From Rhopalosiphum padi (lineage: Eukaryota; Arthropoda; Insecta; Hemiptera; Aphididae), in NCBI RefSeq assembly GCF_020882245.1, contig NC_083599.1, positions 23,384,865 through 23,448,864 of the forward strand: a stretch of DNA of 64,000 nt, in the 5' to 3' direction. Made by a program: the position numbers and the translations under genes. The notes below the pieces were generated by a model that saw only the letters and a list, made by a program, of their open reading frames with translations, made no database searches and was not told where the DNA came from. Of the stretch, positions 22,562 to 36,900 are shown piece after piece (within the stretch, counting starts at the first letter, position 1; every line of letters begins with the position of its first letter).

Positions 22562-24869
22562 GTAAGTTTATACTCTGTTAATAATTTATCATAATAAGTT
22601 ATTAAAATATAATGTCCTAGGAAAAATATTATATTTTCGATTTTTTTTTTTAATTCCGATTAAAACTGTAGTTTATAATGTCTGTACACCATTTCTCGGT
22701 CCCTTTCAAATCGTTAATAATATCAATTTATTTATTTCTTGTGCATAATATCTTAATTATTCAGTATAACAACCCAGTATAATCTAATCAAGCTATAATC
22801 TTAACAAACAAAATATTTAATATTAAGATAATTATTTTAAAAATAAAATTAGATGCAACTACAGTTGTTCGTAAAAACTTATATTGTTTTAATTATGTAT
22901 GTGTTAAGCGCAACGTGTCTAAATTCCAACTAGTATTGTTTATGGGTTTTGTATCCAATTTATAATCATATACAATATGAATATTTTAATTCTGTTATCT
23001 GATGGTAAGAGAATTGGAGAATTCCTAAATGGAAACACACTTGTATTAACTTGCAGTTAAAAGTAAAATATTTCCAGTCGTTTTAAAATGCGCCATGAAA
23101 AGCCCTAAAAAAGTACAACGGGTGTTTCGGCGCGAAGATATATCGGCGCTGGAAATTTCGGCTTGAAGAAATTTTGGTGCGGTGTTTTTTTTTTAATTAA
23201 CTATTACTATTATGAAAAATAATCATAATAAAATCGTCAATAGTGCAATCCTACCAAACATAGCTGTTATCGTGTAACGTAAAAACCGACTATAAATCTA
23301 GGTAAGATAATTATTATAAAATAATTAGGTGTCATAATATATTTATTTTAACCATATAATCATGTATTATTAAACATATAAAACTTTATTGTTATGTTAT
23401 TTATTTTATATTTTTAAAATGTATTGTAATATTCAAATAATGATACACCTAATATTATTATATTATTTAATTTATATTTTTAAAATTTATGTGGGTTAAT
23501 AACCTACTCCTTAATCTTACCTATATAATCGGTTTTTACGTTACACGATAACAGCTATATTTGGTAGTATTGCAATATTGACGATTTTATTATGATTATT
23601 TTTCATAATAGTAATCGTTAATTTATTTTGATATTTTTTAAGCTATCTATAGGCAATTGAAATATTAGATTTTTAAAATAGTCGAAATGACTATAAACAA
23701 AAATGGCTATCTAAAAAATCGATGATCATTCTTCATAATTTTTGTTTATAAGCATTTAAAATTCAAATGTTTAAGAAATTTATCAAAATCGCGATACTTT
23801 GCAATGAATTTTAAAGTTGAAAAATCATAAATTTTTTGCGATTTATACCTTAGGTTAAAAAACGCAAGACAAGGTTATCCATAAGTTTTCCATCAAGTAA
23901 TTGTAAAAAAAAATTCCAGCTTCAATATAGAAAAACTATTAGTTATAAATTACTATATTATAAATGAAAAAAAGGAAATTCTGCTGTTTTGATTTACTTA
24001 TTGGAGTATTACTAATTAAAATAATAATCATAAATCATAATAGTATTATTAATTTTTAATCAAAATTTAAATAAGTTATGGAAATACTTAATATTAAATG
24101 TTAATGAATGAATGTCTATCATTATAAATTATAATATTAAAACCATTAAATAAAACAATAATAATAGTATAACATATTCGCCCTGTACATATCTACAAGA
24201 TTTGGACTTTCAACGGAATCTGTTGGTTCATGAAATGCCGATAACATTTTTATTTGTACATCATGGTTGACATAAATAAAATAAGATATTTATTGTTATA
24301 GTTATTGTAACTGTTTAATTTTAGACCTACAGCATTTTATATTTAGTGAAATTCATACAAATGACTGATTGTGGTGTTCAAAAATTTTAGTTATTTATAT
24401 TTAACAGAATTTAAGACGGGGTAAATGTACTGGAATTATTAATTTGACACAGGCCATGCCGTACAGGAATTAAAATTATAATAATCCATAACCTTTATAA
24501 TATTATATTCAGATTGTAATCATATCATGAATTTTATCGAAATGTGAGTTACACTTACTACTGTATAATATATATTTTGCATTCAAATAGCAACTATAAT
24601 TTATTTATTTTATGATTCATAACTTTATGGCCATGATTAATTTGACCTTTTTTATTTTATTATATTAGTATAAATTTTTCATGATATTATAACTGTACAG
24701 TTATAACCATATTAGGCACTGATTATTATCAATAACCATATTTTCATGTAACCAAAAAAAATAAAATGTCGATGATGATTGACTAATACATGCGCAAATG
24801 AGTAATTGTTATCTACAAATATTAGTCAATCTCTAATCACGTCTTTATTATTGACATTTAAATAATTTT
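22562..24869. other. Inter-cassette spacer with foldback element and insertion
   Basis: It matches unit A 3303-4923 except for extra blocks: a foldback element at 23121-23624, and about 570 bases at 23675-24245 that include one copy of the dispersed repeat also found at 13195-13425. No reading frame with protein-like content was seen. Confidence 0.5.
23121..23624. mobile_element. Foldback element with arms of about 130 bases
   Basis: The left arm (about 23187-23335) is the reverse complement of the right arm (about 23505-23624), including GTTATCGTGTAACGTAAAAA against TTTTTACGTTACACGATAAC. The left end is GTGTTTCGGCGCGAAG. The matching right end is missing here, but the end CGCCGCGCAAAAACACCC survives at the unit A counterpart (4015-4200), which has instead lost the left arm. 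No coding capacity. Confidence 0.6.
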
Positions 24870-25176
24870 TATATAAACCTCGATACGATTGTACGATTGA
24901 TGTTATACTGTGTAAGCCGACAGCCTAAAATGTTTGTTTGAAACAATAATAGTGTGTTAAGTATTATTCAGTTTTCTTTTTCGACGAAAGCAGCAACGCG
25001 GCGTTTTATAGGTATATCATCTAAATTTTTAGATGAAATGTACTACTCACCATACGATTATATTTATTATTATTAATATTGTATGATGTATTAGCAGAAT
25101 TGGATTTTTGGAGTGTCGATCGACAGCTCGAGTTCGTGTCCCATTTGCATTCAACAGTCAACACTCGTTTTAATAC
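24870..25176 (+). promoter_or_regulatory. Promoter-exon cassette B2
   Basis: A complete cassette with TATATAAACCTCGATACGAT, ATTATTCAGTTTTC, an AGCAACGCGG variant of the GC block, the perfect CATCTAAA/TTTAGATG hairpin, and a donor at 25177. It is the nearest cassette upstream of the type 1 copy B coding exon, with a 1.6-kb intron. The two cassettes found between this position and the coding exon in unit A are deleted here. Confidence 0.6.
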
Positions 25177-25746
25177 GTAAGTTAAAATTTATTGAAATAA
25201 AATATACGGCGAAAAATATTTCTATTACTCGATATATATTTATAGACAACCGTTAATTAATTTATATTTTCAAATTTTTTTTTTTAATTCCCCCAAAAAA
25301 AACTGTAGTTTATATTGCCCATATATTTATTACATTTAGTAATTTCATTACTATAGGTACCTAAGTATAGTGGATTTCCGTTATATTTTTTTTGGTTTGT
25401 TGTCAAACTTTTATAAACGGATTCAGCATATTATATAGGTTTTTAAATATTATAATATATATATGGTGTACCAGTCTTTAAAATTAAAGTGTTATGAGTA
25501 TCGTCAGAATCACACCCATTACCAGAAAATTACGATATTACACGATAGTTAATTGTGGACAATTTAATTTAGTCGATACCTTGAGGTGTAAAAATCAAAA
25601 ACCCTTATAACTTCTAAATACGTATTTGGTGTAAATCATTTATTATTAATTTTTGAATTTAACTATTTATAGTTTAATATGAAATAATTTAGTATTTAGG
25701 TATACATTATGAGCTCATGTATAATAGTATTATGTTACATTAAAAA

Positions 25747-26361
25747 CGTGGAGCCACGTGGGCTACGTTCAAACCGAATGGTGTAGATGTATAACGTTAT
25801 AGGACGATGTGTTTTAGTGGACGTAGCCCATTCGGCTCTCGTTTAAAAAAAAAGGTCAATTCCTTAACGGCTTCCATCAAAAAAACTTTTACGATCATGT
25901 ACCCAAACGGCTCTGGTTTTTTAAAACACATATTTTTTCCCACTTCATACAGATTTAAGATCGTATCAGAAGAGGTGTAGTTAAGAATATATTGATGAAC
26001 ACTAACTAAATTATAAAAAAAAATGTATAAAAAAGTACGTTTTATTGTGTTTTATTTTGTTATTGTAAAAATTTAAAAATTGAAATTGTTGGTAAATTTT
26101 TTTGGCACTATTTTTTATAAACTCAATGCGTGTTATTTTGTTTAATGAAAACTTGTCGATTATTTACGAAATGCTGAGCTCCTGTTTTTTTTTTCATAAA
26201 ATACGTTTACTTATACCAAAGACTTTGAAAAGCTTGAATTCGTATACCGTTATTACTGTAAGCAGTTTGGGAATTTACTTGTTTGTAAATTTTATTTCGA
26301 TGGGAGGCGTTTAGGAATTAAGCAAACAATGAACGGGAGCTGTTTGGGATATGCCGTTCGG
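25747..26361. mobile_element. GGGAGCC foldback element, copy 3, at a deletion junction
   Basis: The left end (GGAGCCACGTGGGCTACGTTC) and right end (GATGGGAGGCGTTTAGGAATT to TGCCGTTCGG) are both present. Immediately after the right end, GCCGTTTCTAATTCCG joins to the counterpart of unit A 7677. Everything that lies between the element and that point in unit A (about 1.4 kb, with two promoter cassettes) is missing. Confidence 0.6.
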
Positions 26362-26784
26362 CCGTTTCTAATTCCGATTAAAACTGTAGTTTATATTTCC
26401 GTATACTTTTATCGCTTCCCTTTCAAATTGTACATAATATCAATTTATTTATTTATTAATTATTATTATTATTTATCTTAATTATTTCTTTATAACAATT
26501 TGAAAATAAATTGGTATTCATCATAGTTAAATGCTACCCGAAAAGCAAACATTTTCACTTTGGTTGGCTGTCGCCCTGTGCCTGAAGTTATTACAAACTC
26601 GACGAGGATCACAAAATAACTTTATGATTTGTGAAAAATAAACCAAACACATCCTTTATCAATTTGTACAACAACGTCGGTTATATGATCTGTTATTTCT
26701 GTTTGTCGTATACTCGTATACAATCTGCTCAAGTTGAAAATAAATAAATAAGAATGTATATGTTTTATGTTTTAGTCAAACACT

Positions 26785-27066
26785 ATGTCATCAAGACACA
26801 ACGATAAATCTTCTTCTTCACGAGATCAAGATCATACAAAAAATAATAGCAAACACCAAACTGGCATGTCATCAAAATACAATGATCAATCGTCTACATC
26901 ACGCGATAAAGATTATAAGAAATATAATAGCAAAAGTCAGATGGAGTCGGAAAAGTATAAAGCGCAATCTCCCAAACCAGCTAATAAACCGATTGCATTC
27001 GTGTCGCCCCAAAAGCGGGATGATATCAAACCAATGTTTCCCAAACCGTCTTCTCGTCGATACTAG
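26785..27066 (+). CDS. 93-residue basic Ser/Lys-rich array protein, type 1 copy B
   Basis: The exon begins at 26776 after the ATGTTTTAG acceptor, with the leader TCAAACACT before the ATG. The protein has the two 27-residue repeats, each beginning with Met-Ser-Ser, and the conserved tail KPIAFVSPQKRDDIKPMFPKP-SSRRY. It differs from copy A at residues 31 (Tyr for Asn) and 65 (Pro for Ala), with a few silent changes. From copy C it differs only at residue 28. Cassettes B1 and B2 lie upstream. No recognised domain. Confidence 0.7.
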   Translation: MSSRHNDKSSSSRDQDHTKNNSKHQTGMSSKYNDQSSTSRDKDYKKYNSKSQMESEKYKAQSPKPANKPIAFVSPQKRDDIKPMFPKPSSRRY

Positions 27067-30000
27067 CATTTAAGACTAAATGAATAGGTTGCACCTGATA
27101 ACAATAATTGCAGGTGTGTTTCCTTTTTATAAAACTATTAGGTACATAGTAATAAAAAAATTAAACATAATAAATATTTATAATAATTGTGTCAGTTTAA
27201 TTGTGAATTTATGTCGATTAAACGTACGATCGGTGGGTGGTATAAATTATTCGGTCTAGGACGATTTGGCGTTAGCTGTTTTGTCGCCGACTAATATTTT
27301 TATACACTTAAAATTCCAATTTGTTAAATATTACAATTCATTTGAAATTAAAACATAGTAAATAGTTAGTTATAAATATCTATTTGAAAAATTATTACAA
27401 CATATAGTAAAATAGTTAATTAAAAAAAGTAATTCTAGCGGAGCTTTTCTATACATTTTACAATTTATTTTGTTAACTTGCAATTCAAATTAATTTATAT
27501 AGTTGTTTTTAATATAATGAATATAAAATAAAATAAATGTAATAGTAAAAATTGCATATTCTACAAAAAAACATATAATATATTTTATAATAACTTGTGA
27601 AAAATCACGTTCAAATAACGAATTTGGTTCAAATTTTAACTTTAAATCATTTTCAATGCTAAAATTAATTTAAGAACGTATATACGTAAATGTAGATAAG
27701 TCGTTATCGTATTAATATATTTATAGTATATTCTAGGTTATATATATATAAGTTTTCTATCAATGTACAGAAATATTCATTGTTTATTAAAATGTATTTA
27801 ATTGAAAAACCATTTTGATATTGTTGTTTCTAAGATATCCTGTAATTGTATGTTATTTAATATTTAAAAGTAAATGTATCTATTATTAAATTTTTAATAA
27901 TCCACGACCTTTTAATATTATACTCAGATTGAATTGATTTATATTTTTTCGTCGATTAATTAAAAAAAAAAACAATTATCTTAAGAAAAAATCAACGAAT
28001 AAATACTACAAAATATGTAATTACTAATTAAATAAATGTAATTTATGTAGAGAATTTAATCGTCCTCTTTATTAACCAATTAATTGACACTAAATTTGCA
28101 TGTATCACGATGGTATTTTAACCAATTATAACAAAAATTATAATTCTTGAATTAATTGTTTTTCTTTAAATTTAATTTGTATGATATTATATTTAAATCT
28201 CATGATTAACGAATATTGATGTGAAAAATCTAATGGGGCGGTACGGTAGTAAGATCGACTTTGGCGTGGCGACGCGGCGCCACGCCCCCCTCGTGACTCG
28301 TCGGCTCAATTCGCCGAAGCTTGGCAAAATATTATCAACATTATTACAAAAAGAAAATTGTTGATGTTTTACTTCTGCCAGGCGACCCGCGACGGCTCAA
28401 TGTTTTTATATAAAATTGACATACTTAGCAAATCCCAATATGGCATAGGCTCTACATATTGCTTACTAATGTATTATTGTATAACAGTTTAACTCATAAT
28501 ATAATAATGTTTAATAAAAATAATATATAATAAACATAAATGACAATTATATCATATTATATGTATTTATAAATATTATTTTAAGTCGCTGTGATGAAAA
28601 ATAAATAAAATCTTTAAGGGGCCTCGATAGGGTTTTTATTTAAAGGACAACATTTAGACAATTCATAATCTCGTCTTAGTTGCCTGAGATCTATGTGTTA
28701 GTTGTAAATGATTATTAGTATAATGGAAATATAAGCGTGTTCCGGCTGGGATCATCGATTGTTGCTACTCTCGTACGCGCATGCAAATGTCAATGACACA
28801 ATAATAATACAAATTCACTATACGAATTTTACGACAACTTACTTATTGATTTGACATAATTAAAGTTAGTTAACGTGGTACGATCTTAATTCTGAAAAAA
28901 TATTTAAATTTAGCAGAAAAACGTCTGTATATCGTACGAAACATTTCGGTTTTAATTTTAATTTTAAATATAATATTATGATTTGAAAAAATTCATATTT
29001 TTAAGTTTTTATTACCACTTCATTATAAAATACGATTTAATTTTTAAAAAGTATTCCGTACGATTAATAGACAATTTTCTGCAAAGTTCAGAATATTTTT
29101 CAGAATCAAAATCGTACATCTTAAACTAACTTTAATTTTATCAAAACATTACGTCTTTTGAGCTAAAATTGACGATAGTAGCGAGGCCCCTTAACTATAT
29201 AATGCAATAATTACTGTGTACTATACTATTATAATGTTTTTTTTTAGGTATTAGAATAATATTGCAAGTTCCAATACTATAAATTATTAATAATATTCAT
29301 AGACAACCAGTAATTTGCAATATTTATTACAATACAATTATTAAATATGAATGAAAAATGGCTTAATAAATGATTGTGATTAGAACTAATATATATTATA
29401 TATATATTTATATTATCTTTTACAAAACATTTTTTAATAAAAAATTATTTATTTGTTTTTGAACGTAAAGGACAAAAAATATTGGTAACAATTGTTAGAT
29501 ATATCCTTTTAAAATATAGGGGCTAACATATTTTGCACCCCCCCCCCCCTCACACCTATTTAAAAGTAGATATTATTTTATACATAGGAAATTCGATTAC
29601 TAAGATTAAATTTAAATTTAAATTTATATTAATTATTAATCCACTGGTGAATAAAAATATTTAAAATTTAAAATGATTATTATACAATATAACATACAAC
29701 ACTGATATTTGGTTTCAAACATTATAATTAAATAAGTTAGAACCAAAAAGACGTGTAGAGTTAATTACTTACTACCTGTATATTCCTAACATTTTTACGG
29801 ATAGGTAAAAATTTAGACTGTAGAATGCTGACATTTAATATTGTAAAAATATCAACATGCATATTATAATTTATATATAATATGAACAACTGAAATAATG
29901 ACAAATTATATTGAAAACGTTTTAATGTTCAATAAGATATAAAAATGTCTTATGTGCAATGGTATACACACAAATAGGTACGCCAGGTAATCCAATTTAG

Positions 30001-31270
30001 CACTTTAGCAGCACCGAGAACGATTCCACGGGAGAGATCGCCCATCCCGTGGCCTAATTTCCTAATTTATATCACTACCTAATAATTTATGTATTTATAT
30101 AATATATAATGTACAAAGTTCGCTCAATCCCTATAGACACGTCACTAAACAGCACCATATTTTCATTAATATTAAACAAATAAAAAATAATTATAATATA
30201 TAGTATTGTGCTATGTCGCTATGTGACGTAGTTTCTCACAATAACAAAATGCTCCCCTTCTCACCAATAATTTTCCAAATCATTTTACATATTAACGTCA
30301 AAAAAAAAATCATTAATTTATACAACTTAATTTCCTGAAACGTTTGGCTGGTTACTATAGTAATGAGTAGTGTCCATCGACAAAAATGTCTTCTTAATTG
30401 TAACCCTTGGAGTACATATGTAGATATGAATAGTGGTATGTATTCATATTGTTTTGTGATGCATACTCATTAAAAATATAAAACCTAAGGACCTCAGTAC
30501 CAAAATTTCAATACAAACGTGTCGGTGAAATAACAATTCGACGATATCCATTTCAGGGCATGACCGTATCGGAGAAAATTATAATAAAGAAAAAAATAAT
30601 TATAATGTAAAATCATATTGTATAATATTAAAATGAATACCACAGTTATTTATTTAAAATCATAAATACATGACTAGTTAAAATATTTACAATTATTTAT
30701 AGACACGTTCAATACATAAAAAATACATAATTATTACAGTATTAAGTTTAATTACAAAGTTATATACAATTATTATAAAAACACGAAACTCGTATCTTGC
30801 ACGTGACCTGAAAAAACATTAAACAATAAATTAATAATCTTCTTAAAAAATAGGTATTATCAGGCCCGGATTAAGGAGAAATGGGGGCCTAAAAAAAAAG
30901 AACATAATCTTATATTTTGCCTAATTGATAAAACTACTTTAGCAAACTAAAAATTATATTCTTGATTTTTTTTTCTCTTACATAGTCTAATTATCAAATT
31001 TTGACTAGTCATTTGTGTATAATATTATTAAGACATATGATTATTGATAAATGTTACAAGATATTATAAGTTATAACTAAGTACCTAAAATATTAAAAAT
31101 AAGATATTTTTATGCTTTATAATTTCATCAAAATAATCTTTTATACACATAATTAATAATTTTGAAAGAATAAAATTTCTTATAAAAAAAATATTAAATA
31201 CTGAAAACACAAAATAAAAATTATAAGGTAGTTAAACTAATTCTAATCTTTAAACAATTATTCAGTCATA
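27067..31270. repeat. 3' flank of copy B
   Basis: Counterpart of 8373-12404, extended by about 170 bases (31097-31268) shared with unit C at 46745-46925. The palindrome at about 28263-28286 has one mismatch here. A poly-C tract lies near 29538. At 31268 the sequence jumps from TTTAATCTATA to GGTTTAATAGCT, skipping the 1.5 kb that in unit C carries the chromo shadow gene. Confidence 0.65.
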
Positions 31271-33930
31271 TTTAATCTATAATGGTTTAATAGCTATATA
31301 TATATATCGATATCATTCTACTATATACAACTTCGTTTATACGTATATACACTATACTATATATATATATCAATAAAATATTATATATTTATCTGTATAT
31401 CGTTTTGGATCGCGTCGTTGATCGATAATTGTTTGTAGACTTTAATGTGTCGAAAAACTCGATTCCTCTATTTTATTTCGGTTGACTCGAACACTATAAT
31501 GATTAAAAATATCAGAGCAATCCGGTGGGATGGAGGCGCCTATACCGATATCAGAACCCGGCACCTTTTACTTGTTAAGAGGATACGTTACACCCGCACG
31601 TGACCCTCCGGCCTAGAAAATATAGACGATGACCGTCGACTAGGGCCACGACAAATTTTTATTCGGCGATTTTAATATGTCGCGCTGTTTATTTTAATAT
31701 TAGATCGAATTGGCTCATAATGAACACTTATATATACGAATATTATCCGCGTTCTCCCGTTGATATTTTATGACCGAGTTATAAGCAATTATTTACACAT
31801 ACCTACTCATAATTCATTTAAAAATAATAAAATGTCTTAAAAAATCAACGAAAGAAATTTTAACAAACTATATATATTCACGGTAATATTATATCAAATT
31901 GGAACTGTTGAACGTAAAATAATGTCGGTATTAAGACGCTAATAAGACGAAGGTCGGAGATAAAACAATATGTCAGTGAACTATTTGTTCTCTCTCTCTC
32001 TCTGTCTCTCTGACTCGTGCCATAATATTATAAAACATTTAAGAACGACAATATTTTTATTTATAAAATAAACAGATACTTAATTATAACAGTAAGGACT
32101 AAGGAGTTCCTACGCTTTATGTATATTAATCTTCATAATTTTAGCATCGTTGTAGATTTTTATTCTAATAAATTGCTCTTTTGTAATCAACATAATATTA
32201 ATATAACTTGTATTTTATTACTAATAATAAACAATTTGAATTATTCAAATCATTATTATAACAAGTAAGAAAATATATTTTTATAATCTTTTTAAATCAA
32301 AATTCTATATGCATTCCAATATTCCATCGTGTAATGGATGAATAGTTAATTTATAAACGGTTTTAATTTATTGATTGCAACGAAACAATTGAAGGTTGTT
32401 TAATATAAATAAACATTACTAAAATATAAAATGTTTATCCATCATTTGTTCGCGTGCAAGATGCAATATACATTTTACGTTTTACTTTAAAAACTTTTGG
32501 CCTTTCTTGATACATAATATAACGTCATACCGATGACATACCTGTTGATTGTGATCACCCGTAAAACGTCATGTAGCCATATAATAATTATTGTGTATAG
32601 TCGCTCTAACGAGTCGGAACTGGAAATAATAATATCTAAACAAATAAACGGTCTAATACACATATTAAATTATGCACAAAGCATATATTTGAATGCGTTA
32701 TAAAATGTACCTACTTGATAAGTTACTTAAATTTTGAAATCGTTGTGTTAATCTAGACAGTTTTGCAGGTAAAACATACGCCGTTGTTCCGACTTCGGGT
32801 CTATGACGTCACACGTATATTTTCAAACGCCTGTATCTCATTGTGTAATTATTAGTGTTTAAGTGTGAGTTTCACACTATATATTTTCTTAGATAATGAC
32901 ATACTTTAAATCTAAGCAAATTTGGTTTTTAGTGTTGTGATGTCCTTAACGGTTTTAGCGTATCGGTGATCGCTTTTAGTTGAAAAGTAATGAAAATATA
33001 CTAATCTCCCAAATGACATCCGCTATTAGGAGATGTCCACTATGGAAAGTTTCGCTGTATTGTCTGTATTACTATACATAATAATGAACTCTGGAAGACG
33101 ATATTGGTTTTAAATTATTTACTTTGAAATTTTATCGCCTTAACGAAAATAATTCGACCTTCCGTTAAAAACCCACATTGTGCTGCGTGTCCGAAAATCT
33201 GCGTTAGCTAAAGACCACACCTAGCGTATGGACAGTTATATTGTTATGGATTCTTATAATGTATTAAAATGTACCTATATGGTGTACATGGCTCTATAAG
33301 ACGTTTTTGTGGCTCTGAGGTCTGAGGTCATTGTTAATAAATACACAATTGAGAAATACTCCGTACAACACGGCGCGTATTGTATTATATTTAGGTTCAC
33401 TTTCGATTGTAGAGAATAATATTTTAATGTTCATCGTTACAAGTTTGATTTTAGAAATTATTATAAAACATTTTTAGTAGGTATCTACTATTTGAAAAAT
33501 TAAGTCTAAAAATTATACGAATATTTGCAAAATTATGTTGTTGTTAAAAAGAATACGACTCACTCTTCTATTATAGTGCGTTCTGTGGAACGCAATGTCG
33601 CTAATATTCTAGTATTACACTGGTATCTACACATAATTCACGATGGATTGTATAAGGGGGTACGAACAATAATAGTCATATTGTTAAAAGCCCAAACAAT
33701 TTTATTTCTAAACTTACTGTTTTATTCCAACGGTAGTACATACGTGTACATCGACACAAAGCCATCTTTTATGATTATCGTATATTCTACTCTACATATT
33801 CAATAATACTAGGTCATACAATAAACTATCAATAATATTGTACCAACTACTAAAATTAGCTATAAATAAGCCGTACTAAGAATCCATTACGTACATTTCC
33901 ATATTCCGTGTTAAAAGCGTGAAGTCATGT
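31271..33930. repeat. Unit B counterpart of 48475-49965 and 55535-56712
   Basis: It begins with AT-rich palindromic DNA (ATATATATCGATATC) and includes the left end of the TTAA-flanked element (GTTAAGAGGATACGTTACAC at about 31574), a CT-rich simple repeat near 31990, and at about 32735-32850 the outer part of one long inverted repeat of the 3.7-kb structure at 51953-55630. About 5.6 kb present in unit C is missing at 32735. No supported gene. Confidence 0.6.
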
Positions 33931-36900
33931 GCAGGGATGTATTGGTAAATAAAGTCTTGGGTATACGCTATATTTTTTTAAATGTAGGTTTTTTTTTAAA
34001 AAAATGTTCTTACTTCGTTCGACACTTAGTCGAAAAATTATATAAAATATATAACATACCTATAAATACCGCTGTAGAAAATAAATAGTACTATCAATAT
34101 CATCCGTAAATATTATATTATACTCGATTGTACTACGGTCTTATATTTTACAACTTGATAAGTAATATTCAAACTATATTATTTTTTATTTTATAAAATA
34201 GAATTTAAAAAACCAATTTAAAATTTTCAAAAACAATTAATAAAATTGGTGCATCCCAAACTGATTCCGTCCATTGTTTGCTTATTCCAAAACGGCTATC
34301 GTCGAAGTCAGTTAGATTAGCGAAATATTAATGTTTATTAAAATAATTATCTATTGGAATCATGATTATCACTAAGTTAGGCCGTAATTAGAGTACACGT
34401 CATATGCATATAAAGTTTATATCGATTAGTTATGAATATCATTCATTTTCATTACTAAAATTAATTAAAGAATGAATATATATATAAATGTACATCAGTC
34501 GTTATCGTATTTATATATTTATAGTATATTGTAGGTTATATATATTATATATATAAGTTGTCTATCAACGTACAGAAGTATTTATTGTTTATTAAAATGA
34601 ATTTAATTGAAAAACCATTTTGATATTGTTGTTTCTAAGATATCCTATGATTGAATGTTATTTAATATTTAATAGTACATGTATCTATGTACCTATCAAA
34701 CTTAATACTACATTACTATATGTCTATATTATAAATGAAAATAAGAAAACGCTGTTGTTTTGATTGACTTATTGGAGTATTACTTATTAAAATAATAATT
34801 ATAATAGTAATATTAATTTTTAATCAAAATTTAAATAAGTTATGGAAATACTTAATAATAAATGTTATTGAATGTATGTCTATCATTATAATATTAAAAA
34901 CCATCAAATACAAGTTATAACTATAAAGAAAGCATAATATATTCCCCTTTAAATATCTGCAGTGATATTCCAATTTGACCTACAATTAGGTTTCTAGATA
35001 ATTATATACTCAAATATGTACAAAATGCATTAATCGAATTAAATTTATAATAATCCACGACCTTTATATTATTATACTCAGATTGAATTGATTTATATTT
35101 CTTCGTCGATTAATTAAAAAAAAAAACAATTATCTTAAGAAAAAATCAATACTACAAAATATGTAATTACTAATTAAATAAATGTAATTTATGTAGACAA
35201 TTTAATCGCCCTCTATATTAACCAATTAATTGACACTAAATTTGCATGTATCACGATGGTATTTTAACCAATTATAACAAAAATTATAATTCTTGAATTA
35301 ATTGTTTTTCTTTAAAATTAATTTGTACGATATTATATTTAAATCTCATGATTATAGATTATTGATGTGAAATATCTAATAGCGCGGCACGGTAGTTTGA
35401 CCGACTGTGGAGTGGCGACGCGTCGCCACGCCCCCCTCGTGGCTCGTCGTCTCAATTCGCTGAAGCTTGACAAAAAATAAATAATAATAATAATTAAAAA
35501 AATATTAATAATAATAATTATCAACATTATTTCAAAAAGTAAACTGTTGATGTTTCACATCTGGCAGGCGTCCCTCGACGGCTCAATATGTTTATGTAAA
35601 ATTGACATATTTAGCAAATCCCAATATGGCATAGGCTTATAGGCGTGCGCACGGGGGGTTCCAGGTATGCCTGAGCACTTCCGACATGTAATTGGGGCCC
35701 TTAAATTTAAGTCCTATAGCATATATATGGGTCCGTATTTTAACTAATGTTACTAGAATATAAATGGTGTTTTTTCTAAAATATGTGGTAAAAAAAATTA
35801 TGTTTCGGGATAAAAAAAATAATACAACGTAAAATATTTAAAATTTGCTTGGTAAAACTTATTATGATTATAACAGCTAGATTATGTTATTGACTACAAA
35901 AGTAAAAATAATAAATAAATATTGAAATTATCTTGAAAATAAATTTTAGATTCAACTATCTAATGAAATATTATATAATTTGGTATTAGTAATTCCACTG
36001 ATAAATATGTGATATAATGTAAGTAATGTTTATTCGTGGATTATAATTAATTAAATTATAATATGTACATGTATTGTTAAGAGAGGGTCTGAATTGAGAA
36101 AAGAGCCCGAAAAAATTACAGGCACCCCCTGAAATTCAGGTCTTCACACGCCTATGCATAGGCTCTATATATTGCTTACTTATTTATTATTGTTTAACAG
36201 TTTAACACATAATATGATATGATTAATAAATAAATATTACCAAAAAACTAACATTGTTTTATTGAATATTGATATAGTGTGATATTTGTTCTGTTTTTCA
36301 GATTTGGTCCTATATAGTGGCACTATATATTACTTATTACTAATTATTGTTTACATATTGCTTACTAATTTATTATTGTATAACAGTTTAACACATAATA
36401 TAATATGTTTAATAAAAATAATATATAATAAACATAAATGACAATTATATCTTATTAAATGTATTTATAAATATTATTTTAAGTCACTGTGATGAAAAAT
36501 AAATAAAATCTTTAAGGGGCCTCGATATGGTTTTTATTTAAAGGACAATATTTAGACAATTCATAATCTCGTCTTAGCCGCCCGAAATCTATGTGTTAGT
36601 TGTAAATGATTATTAGTGTAATTGAAATGCAAGCGTGTTCGTGCTGGGATCATCGACATTTGCCACTCTCGTATGCGCGCATACATGTCATTAACACAAT
36701 AACAATACGAATTCACTATACGAATTTTACGACAACTTACTTATTGATTTGACAAAATTAAAGTTAATTAACGTGGTCCGATCTTAATTCTGAGAAAGTA
36801 TTTAAATTCAGCAGAAAAATGTTTGTAGATCATATCTACCAAACATTTTGGTTTTAATTTTAATTTTAAATTTAATATTATAATTTAAAAAAAATTCATA

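Noticed and set aside
26102..26314. 70-codon frame in a foldback element
   Set aside because: Lies in the AT-rich centre of a non-autonomous repeat; the partial copy at 14556 is not maintained as the same open frame.
33525..33806. 93-codon plus-strand frame, also at 56309-56590
   Set aside because: Kept in two units, but the differences between them are mostly residue-changing, the composition is hydrophobic/AT-driven, and there is no splice or promoter context. Most likely a chance frame in recently duplicated DNA.
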